Shown one piece after another: positions 50,396 to 59,784 of a stretch of DNA of 64,000 nt (within the stretch, counting starts at the first letter, position 1; each line of letters begins with the position of its first letter). The stretch comes from Paenibacillus sp. FSL R5-0912. Lineage in GTDB: Bacteria > Bacillota > Bacilli > Paenibacillales > Paenibacillaceae. The notes under the pieces are model-generated. The model made no database searches and was not told the DNA's origin. It worked only from the letters and a program-made list of their open reading frames with translations. The DNA is taken from the NCBI RefSeq assembly GCF_000758605.1, contig NZ_CP009282.1, positions 620,001 to 684,000 of the forward strand. Direction: 5' to 3'. The position numbers were made by a program, and so were the translations under genes.

Positions 50396-51910
50396 TTGGA
50401 TTCATTGAAGTCACCTGGTGAAACTGAACGCAAGTTAATTTTAATTGGAGTACTGCTGGCCACTTTTCTGGCTGCAATCGAAGGGACGGTCACGGGACCG
50501 GCGGGACCGGCCATTGTCGGCGATTTTCAGGGAATGCAGTGGCTCAGCTGGATATTCACCGCTTATCTGCTGGCTATGGCCGTTACGACACCTATTTTTG
50601 GCAAGTTAAGTGATCTGATTGGCCGCAAGCCTGTATTCATTGGCGGGGCTGTGGTCTTTCTGGCAGGCTCGCTGTTATGCGGGATTTCACAGAGTATGCA
50701 GCAGCTGATTATTTTCCGGGGGATACAGGGGATCGGGGCGGGTGCGCTCATTCCTATGACTTTTACGATTATCGGGGATATCTACAGCATTAAGGAACGG
50801 GCGAAGACTCAGGGGCTGCTCAGCTCGGTATGGGGGATTTCCTCCCTCGTAGGACCGCTGCTTGGCGGCTACGTGGTTGATTATTTGAGCTGGCGCTGGG
50901 TGTTTGTCTTTAATCTGCCTTTTGGGCTGCTATCTATTATATTCATCTCGCGGTATCTCAAGGAAGAGAAGGTCCGGCGCAAGACGAGAATTGATGTGGC
51001 TGGAGTGCTGCTGTTCGCGGCAGGAATGGGAGCACTGCTCTTTGGTCTTACGGCGGGAGGGCAGAGTCTGGCTTGGAACTCTCCGCTGCTGCTGGCTATC
51101 TTAGCGGGGGCTGCTGTGCTGCTGGCCGTGTTCCTGTTCGTGGAGCGCCGTGCTCCCGAGCCAATGCTGCCGCTGGAGCTCTTCTCTATCCGCAATATCG
51201 CTGTCTCTACAGGAGCTAACCTGCTGGTCAGCACCTTAATTATTGGGCTGTCTACGTACGTACCGCTGTGGGTGCAGGGCGTCTTCGGCAAAAGCGCGGC
51301 CCTCTCGGGCCTGCTTCTCGCCCCGATGTCGGTGGGCTGGATGCTCGGCTCTATCGCTGGCGGAAGAATGATTCTGCGCGCGGGTACCCGCCGTACAGGG
51401 ATGCTAGGGCTGTCGCTGATTGTTGTTGCAGCGGTAGGGCTGACTCTGATGAACGGGGATTCGTCCCAGCTGCTGCTATTGATTCTGATGCTGTTCTGCG
51501 GCGTAGGTTTTGGTTATGCTTCTACAGTCTTTACGATTATCGCGCAATCCTCTGTACAGCATGAGCAGCGCGGTGCGTCAACGGCCCTGAATACCTTCAC
51601 CCGTTCACTCGGACAGACGGTGGGGGTGGCGATCTTCGGGTCGTGGCTGAACTACAATATCGACAGGAAGCTGGCGGAACAGTCTGGGGCTGCTGCTACA
51701 GGGGCTGATATCAACCAACTGCTTAACCCGCATAGCGGGAGTACCCTGTCTGCTGAGGCCTGGGGCAGTCTGCACGGCGCGCTGGAGAGCGGCCTGCACT
51801 CGCTCTTCATTGTGATGGCGGTCTTTGCTGTGGCCTCCCTGGTTATTTCTGCAGGGCTTAATAAAGGGCTGCCAACCATTCAAGAGGGAAGTACCGTGTC
51901 CAAGCCGTAA
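50396..51910 (+). CDS. MFS drug exporter, DHA2 (14-helix, EmrB/LfrA) type
   Basis: 504 residues from TTG 50396 (AGAGAGAGG ahead). Fourteen hydrophobic helices, GKLSDLIGRKPVFIGG for motif A, and GPAGPAIVGDFQG with FRGIQGIGAGALIPM for motifs D1 and C-like features. Efflux of drugs or other amphiphiles in the family. It is only ten bases after the GNAT gene; the next minus-strand MarR gene may regulate it. Confidence 0.92.
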   Translation: MDSLKSPGETERKLILIGVLLATFLAAIEGTVTGPAGPAIVGDFQGMQWLSWIFTAYLLAMAVTTPIFGKLSDLIGRKPVFIGGAVVFLAGSLLCGISQSMQQLIIFRGIQGIGAGALIPMTFTIIGDIYSIKERAKTQGLLSSVWGISSLVGPLLGGYVVDYLSWRWVFVFNLPFGLLSIIFISRYLKEEKVRRKTRIDVAGVLLFAAGMGALLFGLTAGGQSLAWNSPLLLAILAGAAVLLAVFLFVERRAPEPMLPLELFSIRNIAVSTGANLLVSTLIIGLSTYVPLWVQGVFGKSAALSGLLLAPMSVGWMLGSIAGGRMILRAGTRRTGMLGLSLIVVAAVGLTLMNGDSSQLLLLILMLFCGVGFGYASTVFTIIAQSSVQHEQRGASTALNTFTRSLGQTVGVAIFGSWLNYNIDRKLAEQSGAAATGADINQLLNPHSGSTLSAEAWGSLHGALESGLHSLFIVMAVFAVASLVISAGLNKGLPTIQEGSTVSKP

Positions 51911-51931
51911 TCTTCAATCCTGCTTGTTCAT

Positions 51932-51977
51932 AACAAAGCGGCAGCGCCATCCATCCGGATTACGCTGCCGCTTTGTT
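51932..51977. terminator. bidirectional terminator
   Basis: AACAAAGCGGCAGCG (51932-51946) pairs with CGCTGCCGCTTTGTT (51963-51977), between the convergent MFS and MarR genes. Confidence 0.9.
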
Positions 51978-52035
51978 ATCTTTATATCATGCAGGTTAGT
52001 GAATAGATTCACAACCATATCTGCCTTAACTGCGC

Positions 52036-52503
52036 TTATTTGCGTGGAAGCGGGGAGAGCTTCTCAGCCTGCAGGCCCATCTTCTTCAGAAGAATAATCA
52101 TTTGTTCCTTTTCTTCATCGCTCAGTCCGCTGAAAGCCAGATGCAGGCGTTCCGAATACTTCGGGTACATCTCGTTCATCAGGCGTTCGCCTTCTACAGT
52201 CAACTCGGCAAAAATCACACGTCGGTCACTCGGGCAGGGCTTGCGCTGCAGGTAGCCGCGTTCTTCCAGCTTGTCGATTACGTAAGTAACGTTGCCGCTC
52301 TGCAGCAGCAGCTTGGCGCCGATCTGCTGGATAGGCTGTGCCCCCTTATAATAGAGGACCTCCATAACGGCGAAGGCTGTAGGATTGAAACCTTCAATCT
52401 TGCTGCCAGTAACGGCGTGTTCGTTAATGCTCTTGAAAGACTTGGCAAAAACCCTGTACAAATGCAGTGTCAATTGAGTATCGCGTTCATAAGATTGTAT
52501 CAT
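52036..52503 (-). CDS. MarR-family regulator
   Basis: 155 residues: winged helix GAKLLLQSGNVTYVIDKLEERGYLQRKPCPSDRRVIFAELT and the preceding dimer helices, classic MarR layout. Three bases of tail overlap no gene. It is convergent with the MFS exporter and may control it from a distance, but the intergenic side at 52504-52893 is open to other targets such as ecsA. Confidence 0.92.
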   Translation of the reverse strand: MIQSYERDTQLTLHLYRVFAKSFKSINEHAVTGSKIEGFNPTAFAVMEVLYYKGAQPIQQIGAKLLLQSGNVTYVIDKLEERGYLQRKPCPSDRRVIFAELTVEGERLMNEMYPKYSERLHLAFSGLSDEEKEQMIILLKKMGLQAEKLSPLPRK

Positions 52504-52893
52504 GCTTCTCCACCTCTATTGTTAATCGTACGGGCTTCCCCGCACGGTTTGGAATACTGCTTTTCTTGATCTAGCTCTACATTACTTCAAACAAAGAATG
52601 AAGAACATGTCATTTGTCACAATAAGCACACTTTTAATTATTAAAAATCAAACAATTTTTTGAAGGTGCATAGCTGCTGCGGATTTGACACGATTTTCAC
52701 ATGGTGATCGTACCAAAGCTGTAGCACAGGCTTGGAAATAGCGGTATCCGGCGCGGATTTGAGGTCTGTCCCCGGTAATTCGTATAATGGGGATAGAGAC
52801 CAGGCCGCTGACAGATAGCGGTGGTGAAATTTTTTGCAGCATAGACCCGTCTATGGTGTTATGATCGCATTACTATGAACGATTGCCTAGGAG
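52504..52893. other. intergenic region between divergent marR and ecsA
   Basis: No gene seen. AT-rich at the marR side, with a short dyad CATAGAC/TCTATG near 52845 close to the ecsA start that may be an operator or part of its leader; not strong. Confidence 0.4.
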
Positions 52894-53649
52894 ATGGAGA
52901 GTCATATGAACCAGATTACGAATTATTACGAAGAGCGTGAAGACGATGAGGATGTCGTGCTTGATGTTGTGATTGAGGAAGCCGGTTATGAAGCAGGAGA
53001 TATACGGATATCAGGGATTTCCTTTCAGGTGCGTAAGGGCGAGCTGCTTGGATTAATCGGACCGAACGGCGCAGGCAAAAGCACCACGATCAAGACCCTG
53101 CTCGGTCTGCTGAAGCATGCCAAGGCCAAGGTGAAGCTGGGCGGCGAGAACAAATCCTACGCCTATGTACCGGAGCAGCCGGTATTCTATGAGGATCTTA
53201 CGCTGTGGGAGCATCTTGATCTTGCGGCTGCAGCCTATGGTTTAAGCTATGAAACCTTTGAAACTACAGCGGAGCGGCTGCTGATCCAGTTCGGCATGGA
53301 AGGCGTACGCAATGATCTGCCTGCCGGCTTCTCCAAAGGCATGAAGCAGAAGATGATGCTGATGCTGGGCTTTCTGGTCCAGCCCGATGTCTATATCGTG
53401 GACGAGCCGTTCATCGGGCTTGATCCCCGGGCAACCAAGGATTTCCTGCGCCTGCTTGAGGCGGAGCGCGAACGTGGAGCCGGTGTGCTGATGTCTACGC
53501 ATGTTCTGGATACAGCGGAGAAAATCTGTGACAGCTTCATACTGATCTCCGGCGGCAGAATTGCTGCCGAGGGCACATTGGAAGGTATACGCGGAGATGC
53601 AGGGCTGCCGGAGGGGTCGTTGTTTGATTGCTTCGACGAATTAACATGA
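52894..53649 (+). CDS. ecsA: ABC ATP-binding protein, EcsA-like
   Basis: 251 residues. Walker A GPNGAGKS, signature FSKGMKQKM, Walker B VYIVDEP, H-loop STHVLDT. It resembles EcsA, the ATPase of the EcsAB transporter. N-terminal region has an acidic stretch (EEREDDEDVVLDVV) before the ABC core. Followed by the EcsB gene with an ATGA overlap (53646-53649). GAGATGGAG ahead of ATG. Confidence 0.85.
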   Translation: MESHMNQITNYYEEREDDEDVVLDVVIEEAGYEAGDIRISGISFQVRKGELLGLIGPNGAGKSTTIKTLLGLLKHAKAKVKLGGENKSYAYVPEQPVFYEDLTLWEHLDLAAAAYGLSYETFETTAERLLIQFGMEGVRNDLPAGFSKGMKQKMMLMLGFLVQPDVYIVDEPFIGLDPRATKDFLRLLEAERERGAGVLMSTHVLDTAEKICDSFILISGGRIAAEGTLEGIRGDAGLPEGSLFDCFDELT

Positions 53650-54896
53650 GCAGGAATTCATTTGCGTTTCCTACAGCTGCGGCTCTTTTCCGGCGCCGGC
53701 TGGCTTCCCACTTCCGTGAGCAGTCTACTATTATCCGTACAGCTGTGGACTGGACCGTCCTGCTGTATATTATTATCCCGGGAGGCTTGCTAGGCGGACG
53801 CTTCTACTATGGTTACTGGAACGGGGAGCAGCCAGCATGGATCAGCTCTGTCCCCTATTTGCTCGTACCTGCGCTGCTGGCCATTCTGCTGGCTACTGGA
53901 GGAATCGTATTGCTGCTGCAGGAAGGTGACTCGCTGTTTCTTAGACAGCGGCAGAACTGGATCAGCACCATTATCCTGCGGGGAATGGTCTACAGCCTTG
54001 CGGTAACCACGCTGAAGATGGGGGCGGCTGTTGCCGTTCTGCTGCCGTTTCTAATCAAAGGGTTCGGAGTCAGTGCGGCAGGGGCCTACGGGCTGCTCGC
54101 GCTGACGGTAACCTGCAGCTGGTCCGTTAAGCTGCTGGGCCATATCGTTAAGGTACAGCGGCAGGGCTTCCGCCGCTGGCTGTGGCTGATTCCGGCTGTC
54201 ACGGTGCCCTGCGGAGTCTATCTGCGTCTGGCAATCCTCTGGAAGGATAGCCCCGTCCTGCTGTTCATTGCTGCTGGCGGATTCGCCGTGATGGCAGCCA
54301 TAGTGTTCAGGGCCCGTCTGCGGCTGCGCGGCACCTTCATGAACGATGTGCGCGAAGACTACAAGCAGCGGATGAAGATAGCGGCCATTCTGCTGCGCGG
54401 TGTACTGGATAAGCCGCGGCCTACAAGGTATAAACCGTGGATCTTCCGCAAATCGCAGCCGCTGCTGGCCTCCAAGGAACCAGAGAGCCGCTTCTCGGCG
54501 GCAGCGGTCAAAGCGATGCTGCGCAATCCGGCCCATTTCAAGCTGTATTTGTCGTTTACCGGCGTGGCGCTTGTGGCCATCTTTATTGTGCCGGTGGTTC
54601 TGAAGTGGCTGCTGTTTGCCATCCTGACTACACTGATGGCGTATTGGCTGTCTTCCTTCTGGCTGCTGTTCTCCGGCGATGACTACATCGGTATTCTGCC
54701 GTTCACCAAAGCACAGAAGGCGGATGCCGGTTCCAAGGCTATGCCGATTCTATTAATGCCGTTTGCAGTCCTCAGTGCAGCCGTTGTCTGCATCCCCGTG
54801 TATGGCTGGTGGGGGCTCCTGCTCTTTATACCGGTAGGCGCTGCGGCAGCCATCTGGATCGCCCGTATATTCAGTGTCATGCGGTTTGCCAGATAA
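53646..54896 (+). CDS. ecsB: ABC membrane protein, EcsB-like
   Basis: 416 residues from ATG 53646. Eight hydrophobic helices with a long cytoplasmic loop, the layout of EcsB; basic and variable apart from that. It pairs with EcsA upstream; the family is linked to protein secretion, regulated intramembrane proteolysis (RasP) and competence. Overlap with ecsA stop couples translation. Confidence 0.85.
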   Translation: MSRNSFAFPTAAALFRRRLASHFREQSTIIRTAVDWTVLLYIIIPGGLLGGRFYYGYWNGEQPAWISSVPYLLVPALLAILLATGGIVLLLQEGDSLFLRQRQNWISTIILRGMVYSLAVTTLKMGAAVAVLLPFLIKGFGVSAAGAYGLLALTVTCSWSVKLLGHIVKVQRQGFRRWLWLIPAVTVPCGVYLRLAILWKDSPVLLFIAAGGFAVMAAIVFRARLRLRGTFMNDVREDYKQRMKIAAILLRGVLDKPRPTRYKPWIFRKSQPLLASKEPESRFSAAAVKAMLRNPAHFKLYLSFTGVALVAIFIVPVVLKWLLFAILTTLMAYWLSSFWLLFSGDDYIGILPFTKAQKADAGSKAMPILLMPFAVLSAAVVCIPVYGWWGLLLFIPVGAAAAIWIARIFSVMRFAR

Positions 54897-54901
54897 CATA
54901 C

Positions 54902-54942
54902 AATAAGCCTTCCTCCGTAACCTGGAGGAAGGCTTATTTATT
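54902..54942 (+). terminator. intrinsic terminator after ecsB
   Basis: AATAAGCCTTCCTCC (54902-54916) pairs with GGAGGAAGGCTTATT (54924-54938), followed by TATTTA. Also usable for the minus-strand gene at 54976. Confidence 0.9.
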
Positions 54943-54975
54943 TACAGGAATGAGCCCGGGAACCGCAGCGGCTGC

Positions 54976-56244
54976 TTATCCGCGCGGCTGCGCGGCCGCA
55001 TGTTTGCCGGCTGTGTATCCGGTCGAGAAGGCTGCAGTAATGTTATAGCCCCCGGTATATCCGTGAATATCCAGAATCTCGCCGCAGAAATACAGCCCCT
55101 GCGTTAGTTTTGATTCCATTGTTCTCGGATCAATCTCCTTCAGATTCACCCCTCCGCCAGTCACAAAAGCTTCCGCCAGGGAACGCGTTCCGTAGACCAG
55201 TACCGGCATCCGCTTCAGCAAGGCAGCCAGTGCCTGAAGACCGGTCCGCGGCAGGTGATGCCCTGTAACCTCACCGTCCAGTCCGCTTTTGGCCAGCAGC
55301 AGCGGAATCAGGCGCTCAGGCAGCAGGCCCTTCAGTGAATTGCGGATGGCCTTCTTGGGCTCCAGCTCCAGCTTATTCAGCAGCAGGTTCTCTGCCTCTT
55401 GCAGAGTCAGGTCGGGGAAGAGGTCGATAGACAACTCTACGGTATCTATACCTGATTTCTTCTGAACCTGGCGCAGGAACTGGCTGCAGCGCAAGGCGAT
55501 CGGGCCGGACAGCCCGAAATGAGTGAAGATCATATCTCCGCGGTGGGAGATCACCTTCTTGCCCTTGGGATTCCAGACCGTAAGACTCACGTCACGCAGG
55601 GATAAGCCCTGCAGCTCACCGGATTTAATCCATTCCTCCCTTGAAAGGATTGGGACCTCCGTCGGGAATAGCTCCGTGATCGTATGTCCTGCAGCAGCGG
55701 CCCACGGATAGCCGTCACCCGTAGAGCCGGTCTGCGGCACGGATTTGCCGCCGGTAGCGATAATAACGGCCCCGGCACTGAAGGCTTTTCCCGATTCCAG
55801 ACGTACGCCCGTGACCGCACCGTCCTCATAGATAACCTCGCGCACCGGACTGTCTGTCATAATCTGCACCCCAAGACTGCGCACTTTGCCAACCAGCGCG
55901 GAGACAACACTTGCAGCCTTGTCCGATACAGGGAACATCCGCCCGTTGTCCTCTTCCTTCAGGGCGATACCGAGGGCTTCGAAGAACTCAATAATATCCC
56001 GGTTGTTGAAATGATCGAACGAGCTGTATAAAAATCGGCCGTTGCCCGGAATATGGGCGATCAGCTCTTCAGTTTCCTTAATGTTAGTAACATTGCAGCG
56101 CCCGCCGCCTGAGATGCCCAGCTTCCGCCCCAGCTTGGCACCTTTATCAACCAATAATACAGCCGCCCCGTGTCCGGCTGCGGCTACGCTGGCCATTAAC
56201 CCGGACGGTCCGCCTCCAATGACGATTACATCATAATTACTCAT
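54976..56244 (-). CDS. HI0933-family flavoprotein (NAD(P)/FAD oxidoreductase)
   Basis: 422 residues. FAD-binding GGGPSGLMASVAAAGHG at 11-27, SGGGRCNVTN, ATGGKSVPQTGSTGDGY and the C-terminal GVNLKEIDPRTMESKLTQGLYFCGEILDIHGYTGGYN, all diagnostic of the HI0933/YhiN/YtfP family. Enzymatic role unknown in the family. Convergent with ecsB. GGAGCAGAGTT ahead of ATG. Confidence 0.92.
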   Translation of the reverse strand: MSNYDVIVIGGGPSGLMASVAAAGHGAAVLLVDKGAKLGRKLGISGGGRCNVTNIKETEELIAHIPGNGRFLYSSFDHFNNRDIIEFFEALGIALKEEDNGRMFPVSDKAASVVSALVGKVRSLGVQIMTDSPVREVIYEDGAVTGVRLESGKAFSAGAVIIATGGKSVPQTGSTGDGYPWAAAAGHTITELFPTEVPILSREEWIKSGELQGLSLRDVSLTVWNPKGKKVISHRGDMIFTHFGLSGPIALRCSQFLRQVQKKSGIDTVELSIDLFPDLTLQEAENLLLNKLELEPKKAIRNSLKGLLPERLIPLLLAKSGLDGEVTGHHLPRTGLQALAALLKRMPVLVYGTRSLAEAFVTGGGVNLKEIDPRTMESKLTQGLYFCGEILDIHGYTGGYNITAAFSTGYTAGKHAAAQPRG

Positions 56245-56404
56245 AACTCTGCTCCTTTACATGTTGCAACACTCTTCTAACGGCATCATACCATTCCAGC
56301 CGGAGTGTAGCCAGGCCCGGAGAAATCTGATGTGTTTGTCGTTGTCAGGAGTGCGCGGTTGTGCTTTAATCTAAGGGGATAGGGTATATTGTCCAAATTG
56401 GGGA

Positions 56405-58126
56405 GTGATTGCAATTACTCATGCGGTTAAGGATATTTTATTGCAAATATCGGCTGCGTGCACCTTCCTGTTTCTGTTTCAGTGGCGTTTAGATCAGGGC
56501 CATTTCACACGCAGAAACCGCAGATTTCCGGATGACCAGACTTTTCTGATAATATGCTGTGCACTCGGGGTTACATTGTGTATGGCCTTGTCGACTACAA
56601 TGTTCGGAGTAGTGTATCTGAATCTGGCTATCCTTCCGGCGTATATAGGGATCTTGTACGGGACTTTTCGTTCAGGAGCTTACCTGGCAATGTATTTCAT
56701 ATTTTGCACTGCACTATTCTCGGTTCCTTCAGGATTTGAACATCTCATATTAAATACGGGAGGCCTGCTCTATCCACTGTTGTTTGGGATGGCCAAGCCC
56801 TTTAAGCATGCCACCCTAATCCATAAAGTCGGCATGCTGTGGGGCGCCTTATTTCCCAGTATGCTGTTCATTGTAATTGCACCTAGGATGCAAGGGCATA
56901 TTATTCTTAACACACCCCCCACTGAAGCGATTCTGTTAGGGGTGTATTTATTAACGGCTGTTATTTTGGGCGGACTGTTTATTGTATATATTGAAACGGC
57001 CTGGGATAGGCTGCAGGTCAAGGAACGGATGAAAGGAATCTCCGAGAAATTCCAGTGGGAATCGGAGAAGCTGCAGCAGATTACCAATGTGGTGCCGCTG
57101 AATATTATGTCGTTTGATGACAACGGATATGTGACAGAGCTGAATGAATATATGCTCAGCCTGATACAGCGCCATTACCCCCATTTAACCAGAGAGATTA
57201 TATTATCCCAGCCGGCAGACCAGGTCTTCGGTAAAAGCATGGATCGGGAAATCTATGAACGCTTACGGGGAATTCTGCTGAACAAGCAGCGCTCCAATGC
57301 CAAGATCAATTATGATTCCATGACCTATCATATATTTACTGCGCCACTAAAGCATGAGTCCGGTGTTCCGGGCGGCATTGTCATGATTATACAGGATCTT
57401 ACGGAAGAGGAGAAAATCCGCAGCGAGCTTGATAATGTTGAACGTCTGACACTGGTCGGGCAGATGGCTGCCGGGATTACCCACGAGATCCGCAACCCCA
57501 TGGCGGTAGTGCGCGGATTTCTGCAGCTGATGCGGGAGAAGAGTCCGGAGGACCTGCACTCCTACTATCATATTGTTATGGAAGAGCTGGACCGGGCCAA
57601 CAGTATCATCAATGACTTTCTGTCACTGGCCCAGAGCCGGGTATCGGAAAAGGAGATGGTCCAGCTGGAGCTGATTTTGGAAGAGCTTACCCCCTTAATC
57701 TGGGCAGATGCCAATCTTCGCGGCCAGAGTGTTGAGCTGAAGCTTAGCCCGTCACTGCCGCCCCTGCGGCTGAATGTCAGGGAGATCAAGCAGCTGATTC
57801 TTAATTTGGCCCGCAACGCCATGGAGGCGATGGACGCCAAGGGTGTGCTGACGCTGGAAACCTGTGAGCAGGAAGATACCGCGCAGCTGATCATCACGGA
57901 TACGGGAAGCGGTATTCCGCAGAGCCAGCTGAAGCAATTATTCACCCCGTTCTACACAACCAAAAGTCAGGGTACAGGACTTGGGCTCCCGCTGTGCTTA
58001 AGTATCGCCGAACGGCATAACGGAACCATTCATGTGGAATCCGAAGTGGGAAAAGGAACCTCGGTCATCGTTACGATCCCCTTTGAGCCCGAGAAGGAAC
58101 CCGCTGAGATTGAAGTCTATTCTTAG
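56405..58126 (+). CDS. sensor histidine kinase, KinB/5TM-LYT type
   Basis: 573 residues. Six hydrophobic helices in the first 200 residues, a PAS domain (about 215-330), the H-box GQMAAGITHEIRNPMAVVRGFLQLM and the HATPase with NLARNAMEAMD, GSGIP and GTGLGLPL. This layout matches the sporulation kinases KinB/KinC type. GTG 56405 lies right behind GGGGAG, so a nearby codon may be the real start. No response regulator follows, which fits a phosphorelay kinase. Confidence 0.88.
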   Translation: MIAITHAVKDILLQISAACTFLFLFQWRLDQGHFTRRNRRFPDDQTFLIICCALGVTLCMALSTTMFGVVYLNLAILPAYIGILYGTFRSGAYLAMYFIFCTALFSVPSGFEHLILNTGGLLYPLLFGMAKPFKHATLIHKVGMLWGALFPSMLFIVIAPRMQGHIILNTPPTEAILLGVYLLTAVILGGLFIVYIETAWDRLQVKERMKGISEKFQWESEKLQQITNVVPLNIMSFDDNGYVTELNEYMLSLIQRHYPHLTREIILSQPADQVFGKSMDREIYERLRGILLNKQRSNAKINYDSMTYHIFTAPLKHESGVPGGIVMIIQDLTEEEKIRSELDNVERLTLVGQMAAGITHEIRNPMAVVRGFLQLMREKSPEDLHSYYHIVMEELDRANSIINDFLSLAQSRVSEKEMVQLELILEELTPLIWADANLRGQSVELKLSPSLPPLRLNVREIKQLILNLARNAMEAMDAKGVLTLETCEQEDTAQLIITDTGSGIPQSQLKQLFTPFYTTKSQGTGLGLPLCLSIAERHNGTIHVESEVGKGTSVIVTIPFEPEKEPAEIEVYS

Positions 58127-58302
58127 GGATTCAAGGCTCGAACTATGCCATATAGCGCTGCCGGATAACGGCTTGGAGGCAGGCTGCTTCTCTTGCTTTC
58201 ACTGAGTATGTATGTATAATAAAGTTAGCAAGTAGTACAGTAACGCGGCGATGTTATCCGGGTTCTGACAACTATTCAAAGGGTAAAGGAGAGTGCAGAG
58301 AA

Positions 58303-58737
58303 ATGTCCATGTCTTTTAATCAATATATGAAGGATTCCATTCAGCCTATGCGCGATGATCTGACGAGTATCGGATTTCAGGAGCTGCTGACTCCGGATGA
58401 AGTTGAAGCAACTCTTCCAGCCATTAAGGGAACTTCACTTGTGGTCGTTAACTCCGTTTGCGGTTGTGCCGCCGGCCAATGCCGTCCAGGTGTAGCCCAG
58501 GCGCTGCAGAACGAAATTCTCCCCGACCACCTGTTCACGGTATTTGCCGGCCAGGAGAAGGAAGCTACAGCCAAGGCGCGTGAGTATTTTGCTCCGTACC
58601 CGCCATCTTCACCATCCATTGCATTGATGAAGGACGGCGAGCTTGTTCATTTCATCGAACGTCACGGCGTTGAAGACCGTTCGGCTGCTGAAATTGCTGC
58701 TGAGCTGAAGGAAGTTTTCAATCGTCTGTGCCAGTAA
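58303..58737 (+). CDS. BrxA/BrxB-type bacilliredoxin (YphP/YqiW)
   Basis: 144 residues with SVCGCAAGQCRPG, the Cys-Gly-Cys active site of the YphP/YqiW family. It removes bacillithiol from protein thiols. AAAGGAGAGTGC ahead of ATG. Whether it is BrxA or BrxB cannot be decided by eye. Together with YtxJ at 15631 it indicates a bacillithiol-based redox system. Confidence 0.93.
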   Translation: MSMSFNQYMKDSIQPMRDDLTSIGFQELLTPDEVEATLPAIKGTSLVVVNSVCGCAAGQCRPGVAQALQNEILPDHLFTVFAGQEKEATAKAREYFAPYPPSSPSIALMKDGELVHFIERHGVEDRSAAEIAAELKEVFNRLCQ

Positions 58738-58760
58738 GCTCATTTTCTGTTAGGGATATT

Positions 58761-58799
58761 CCCGCATCAGCCGGAGGCTAGGCTCATGCGGGATTTTTT
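58761..58799 (+). terminator. intrinsic terminator after the bacilliredoxin gene
   Basis: CCCGCATCAGCC pairs with GGCTCATGCGGG, followed by TTTTTT. Confidence 0.9.
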
Positions 58800-58862
58800 C
58801 TGAACATATAGGCACCTGAGTCTCTTCGGACAGATCAAGATATGAGAAAAGGGGTGTGTGAA

Positions 58863-59672
58863 GTGGGAATCCAGGAAGAGATTATTAAGGCCTTGAGAGT
58901 TAAGCCGGTGATTGATACCGGAGCGGAAGTGCGCAAACGTGTGGATTTCCTGAAAGCATATACGCTGCAGGCGGGTGCCAGGGGGCTGCTGATTGCAATC
59001 AGCGGAGGAGTGGACAGTGCAGTGGCTGCGGGTCTATGCAAACAGGCTACGGACGAGCTGACGGCAGAGGAAGGCAAAGAGTATATTACACTCGGTGTAT
59101 TCCAGCCTTACGGCGAGCAGGAGGATATTGAGCACAGTTACGCGGTGGCCAAGGCGTTTGAGCTGAAGCATACGGTAGAGACTAATATTGAAGAAGCTGT
59201 AAACGAGATCGCGCTGGAGGTAGAGCATAGCCTGAAGGCGCTGGGACAGCACCGCCACATCACCCATCAGGGTAAAGGAAATGTGAAGGCGAGAACGCGG
59301 ATGGTTATGCAGTATGCACTAGCCTTCGAGAACAATCTGCTGGTAGTAGGAACAGACCATGCCTCTGAAGCCATCACCGGCTTCTATACCAAATGGGGCG
59401 ATGGTGCGGTTGATATTACACCGCTGTCTTCACTGAATAAACGGCAGGTGCGGCAGTTGGCTGCGGCGATTGGAGTACCGGCCGATATCGTGACCAAAGC
59501 ACCGACAGCCGGCCTCTGGCCGGGCCAGACGGATGAAACTGAGCTTGGGATCACCTATGATGACAACAGTGACTATCTGGAGGGCAAAGCGGTATCTCCC
59601 GAGGTCGCCGGGAAGCTTGAAGCCTACTACCGCAGAACGGGGCATAAACGGGATGCAATCCCTGGAATATAA
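58863..59672 (+). CDS. nadE: ammonia-dependent NAD+ synthetase
   Basis: 269 residues from GTG 58863 (AAAAGGGG ahead; an earlier ATG at 58842 gives 276). ATP-pyrophosphatase loop ISGGVDSA, GTDHASEAITGFYTKWGDG and TKAPTAGLWPGQTDETELGITYDD are the NadE active site. No glutaminase domain, so it uses ammonia. Cytoplasmic, essential in NAD synthesis. Confidence 0.95.
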   Translation: MGIQEEIIKALRVKPVIDTGAEVRKRVDFLKAYTLQAGARGLLIAISGGVDSAVAAGLCKQATDELTAEEGKEYITLGVFQPYGEQEDIEHSYAVAKAFELKHTVETNIEEAVNEIALEVEHSLKALGQHRHITHQGKGNVKARTRMVMQYALAFENNLLVVGTDHASEAITGFYTKWGDGAVDITPLSSLNKRQVRQLAAAIGVPADIVTKAPTAGLWPGQTDETELGITYDDNSDYLEGKAVSPEVAGKLEAYYRRTGHKRDAIPGI

Positions 59673-59690
59673 GCAGTCAGAAGAATAAAA

Positions 59691-59737
59691 GAACCGCCGG
59701 AGAAGCTGCATTCATTTCGCAGAATTCCCGGCGGTTC
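59691..59737. terminator. terminator between convergent genes
   Basis: GAACCGCCGG (59691-59700) pairs with CCGGCGGTTC (59728-59737), between nadE and the minus-strand hydrolase. Confidence 0.75.
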
Positions 59738-59784
59738 TGGCTTTCATATAGTAATGCTGGAGAGGCGCTGCCTAACTTGTAAGC

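Noticed and set aside
52504..52893. Small RNA or riboswitch upstream of ecsA
   Set aside because: No conserved aptamer blocks or terminator-antiterminator pair seen.
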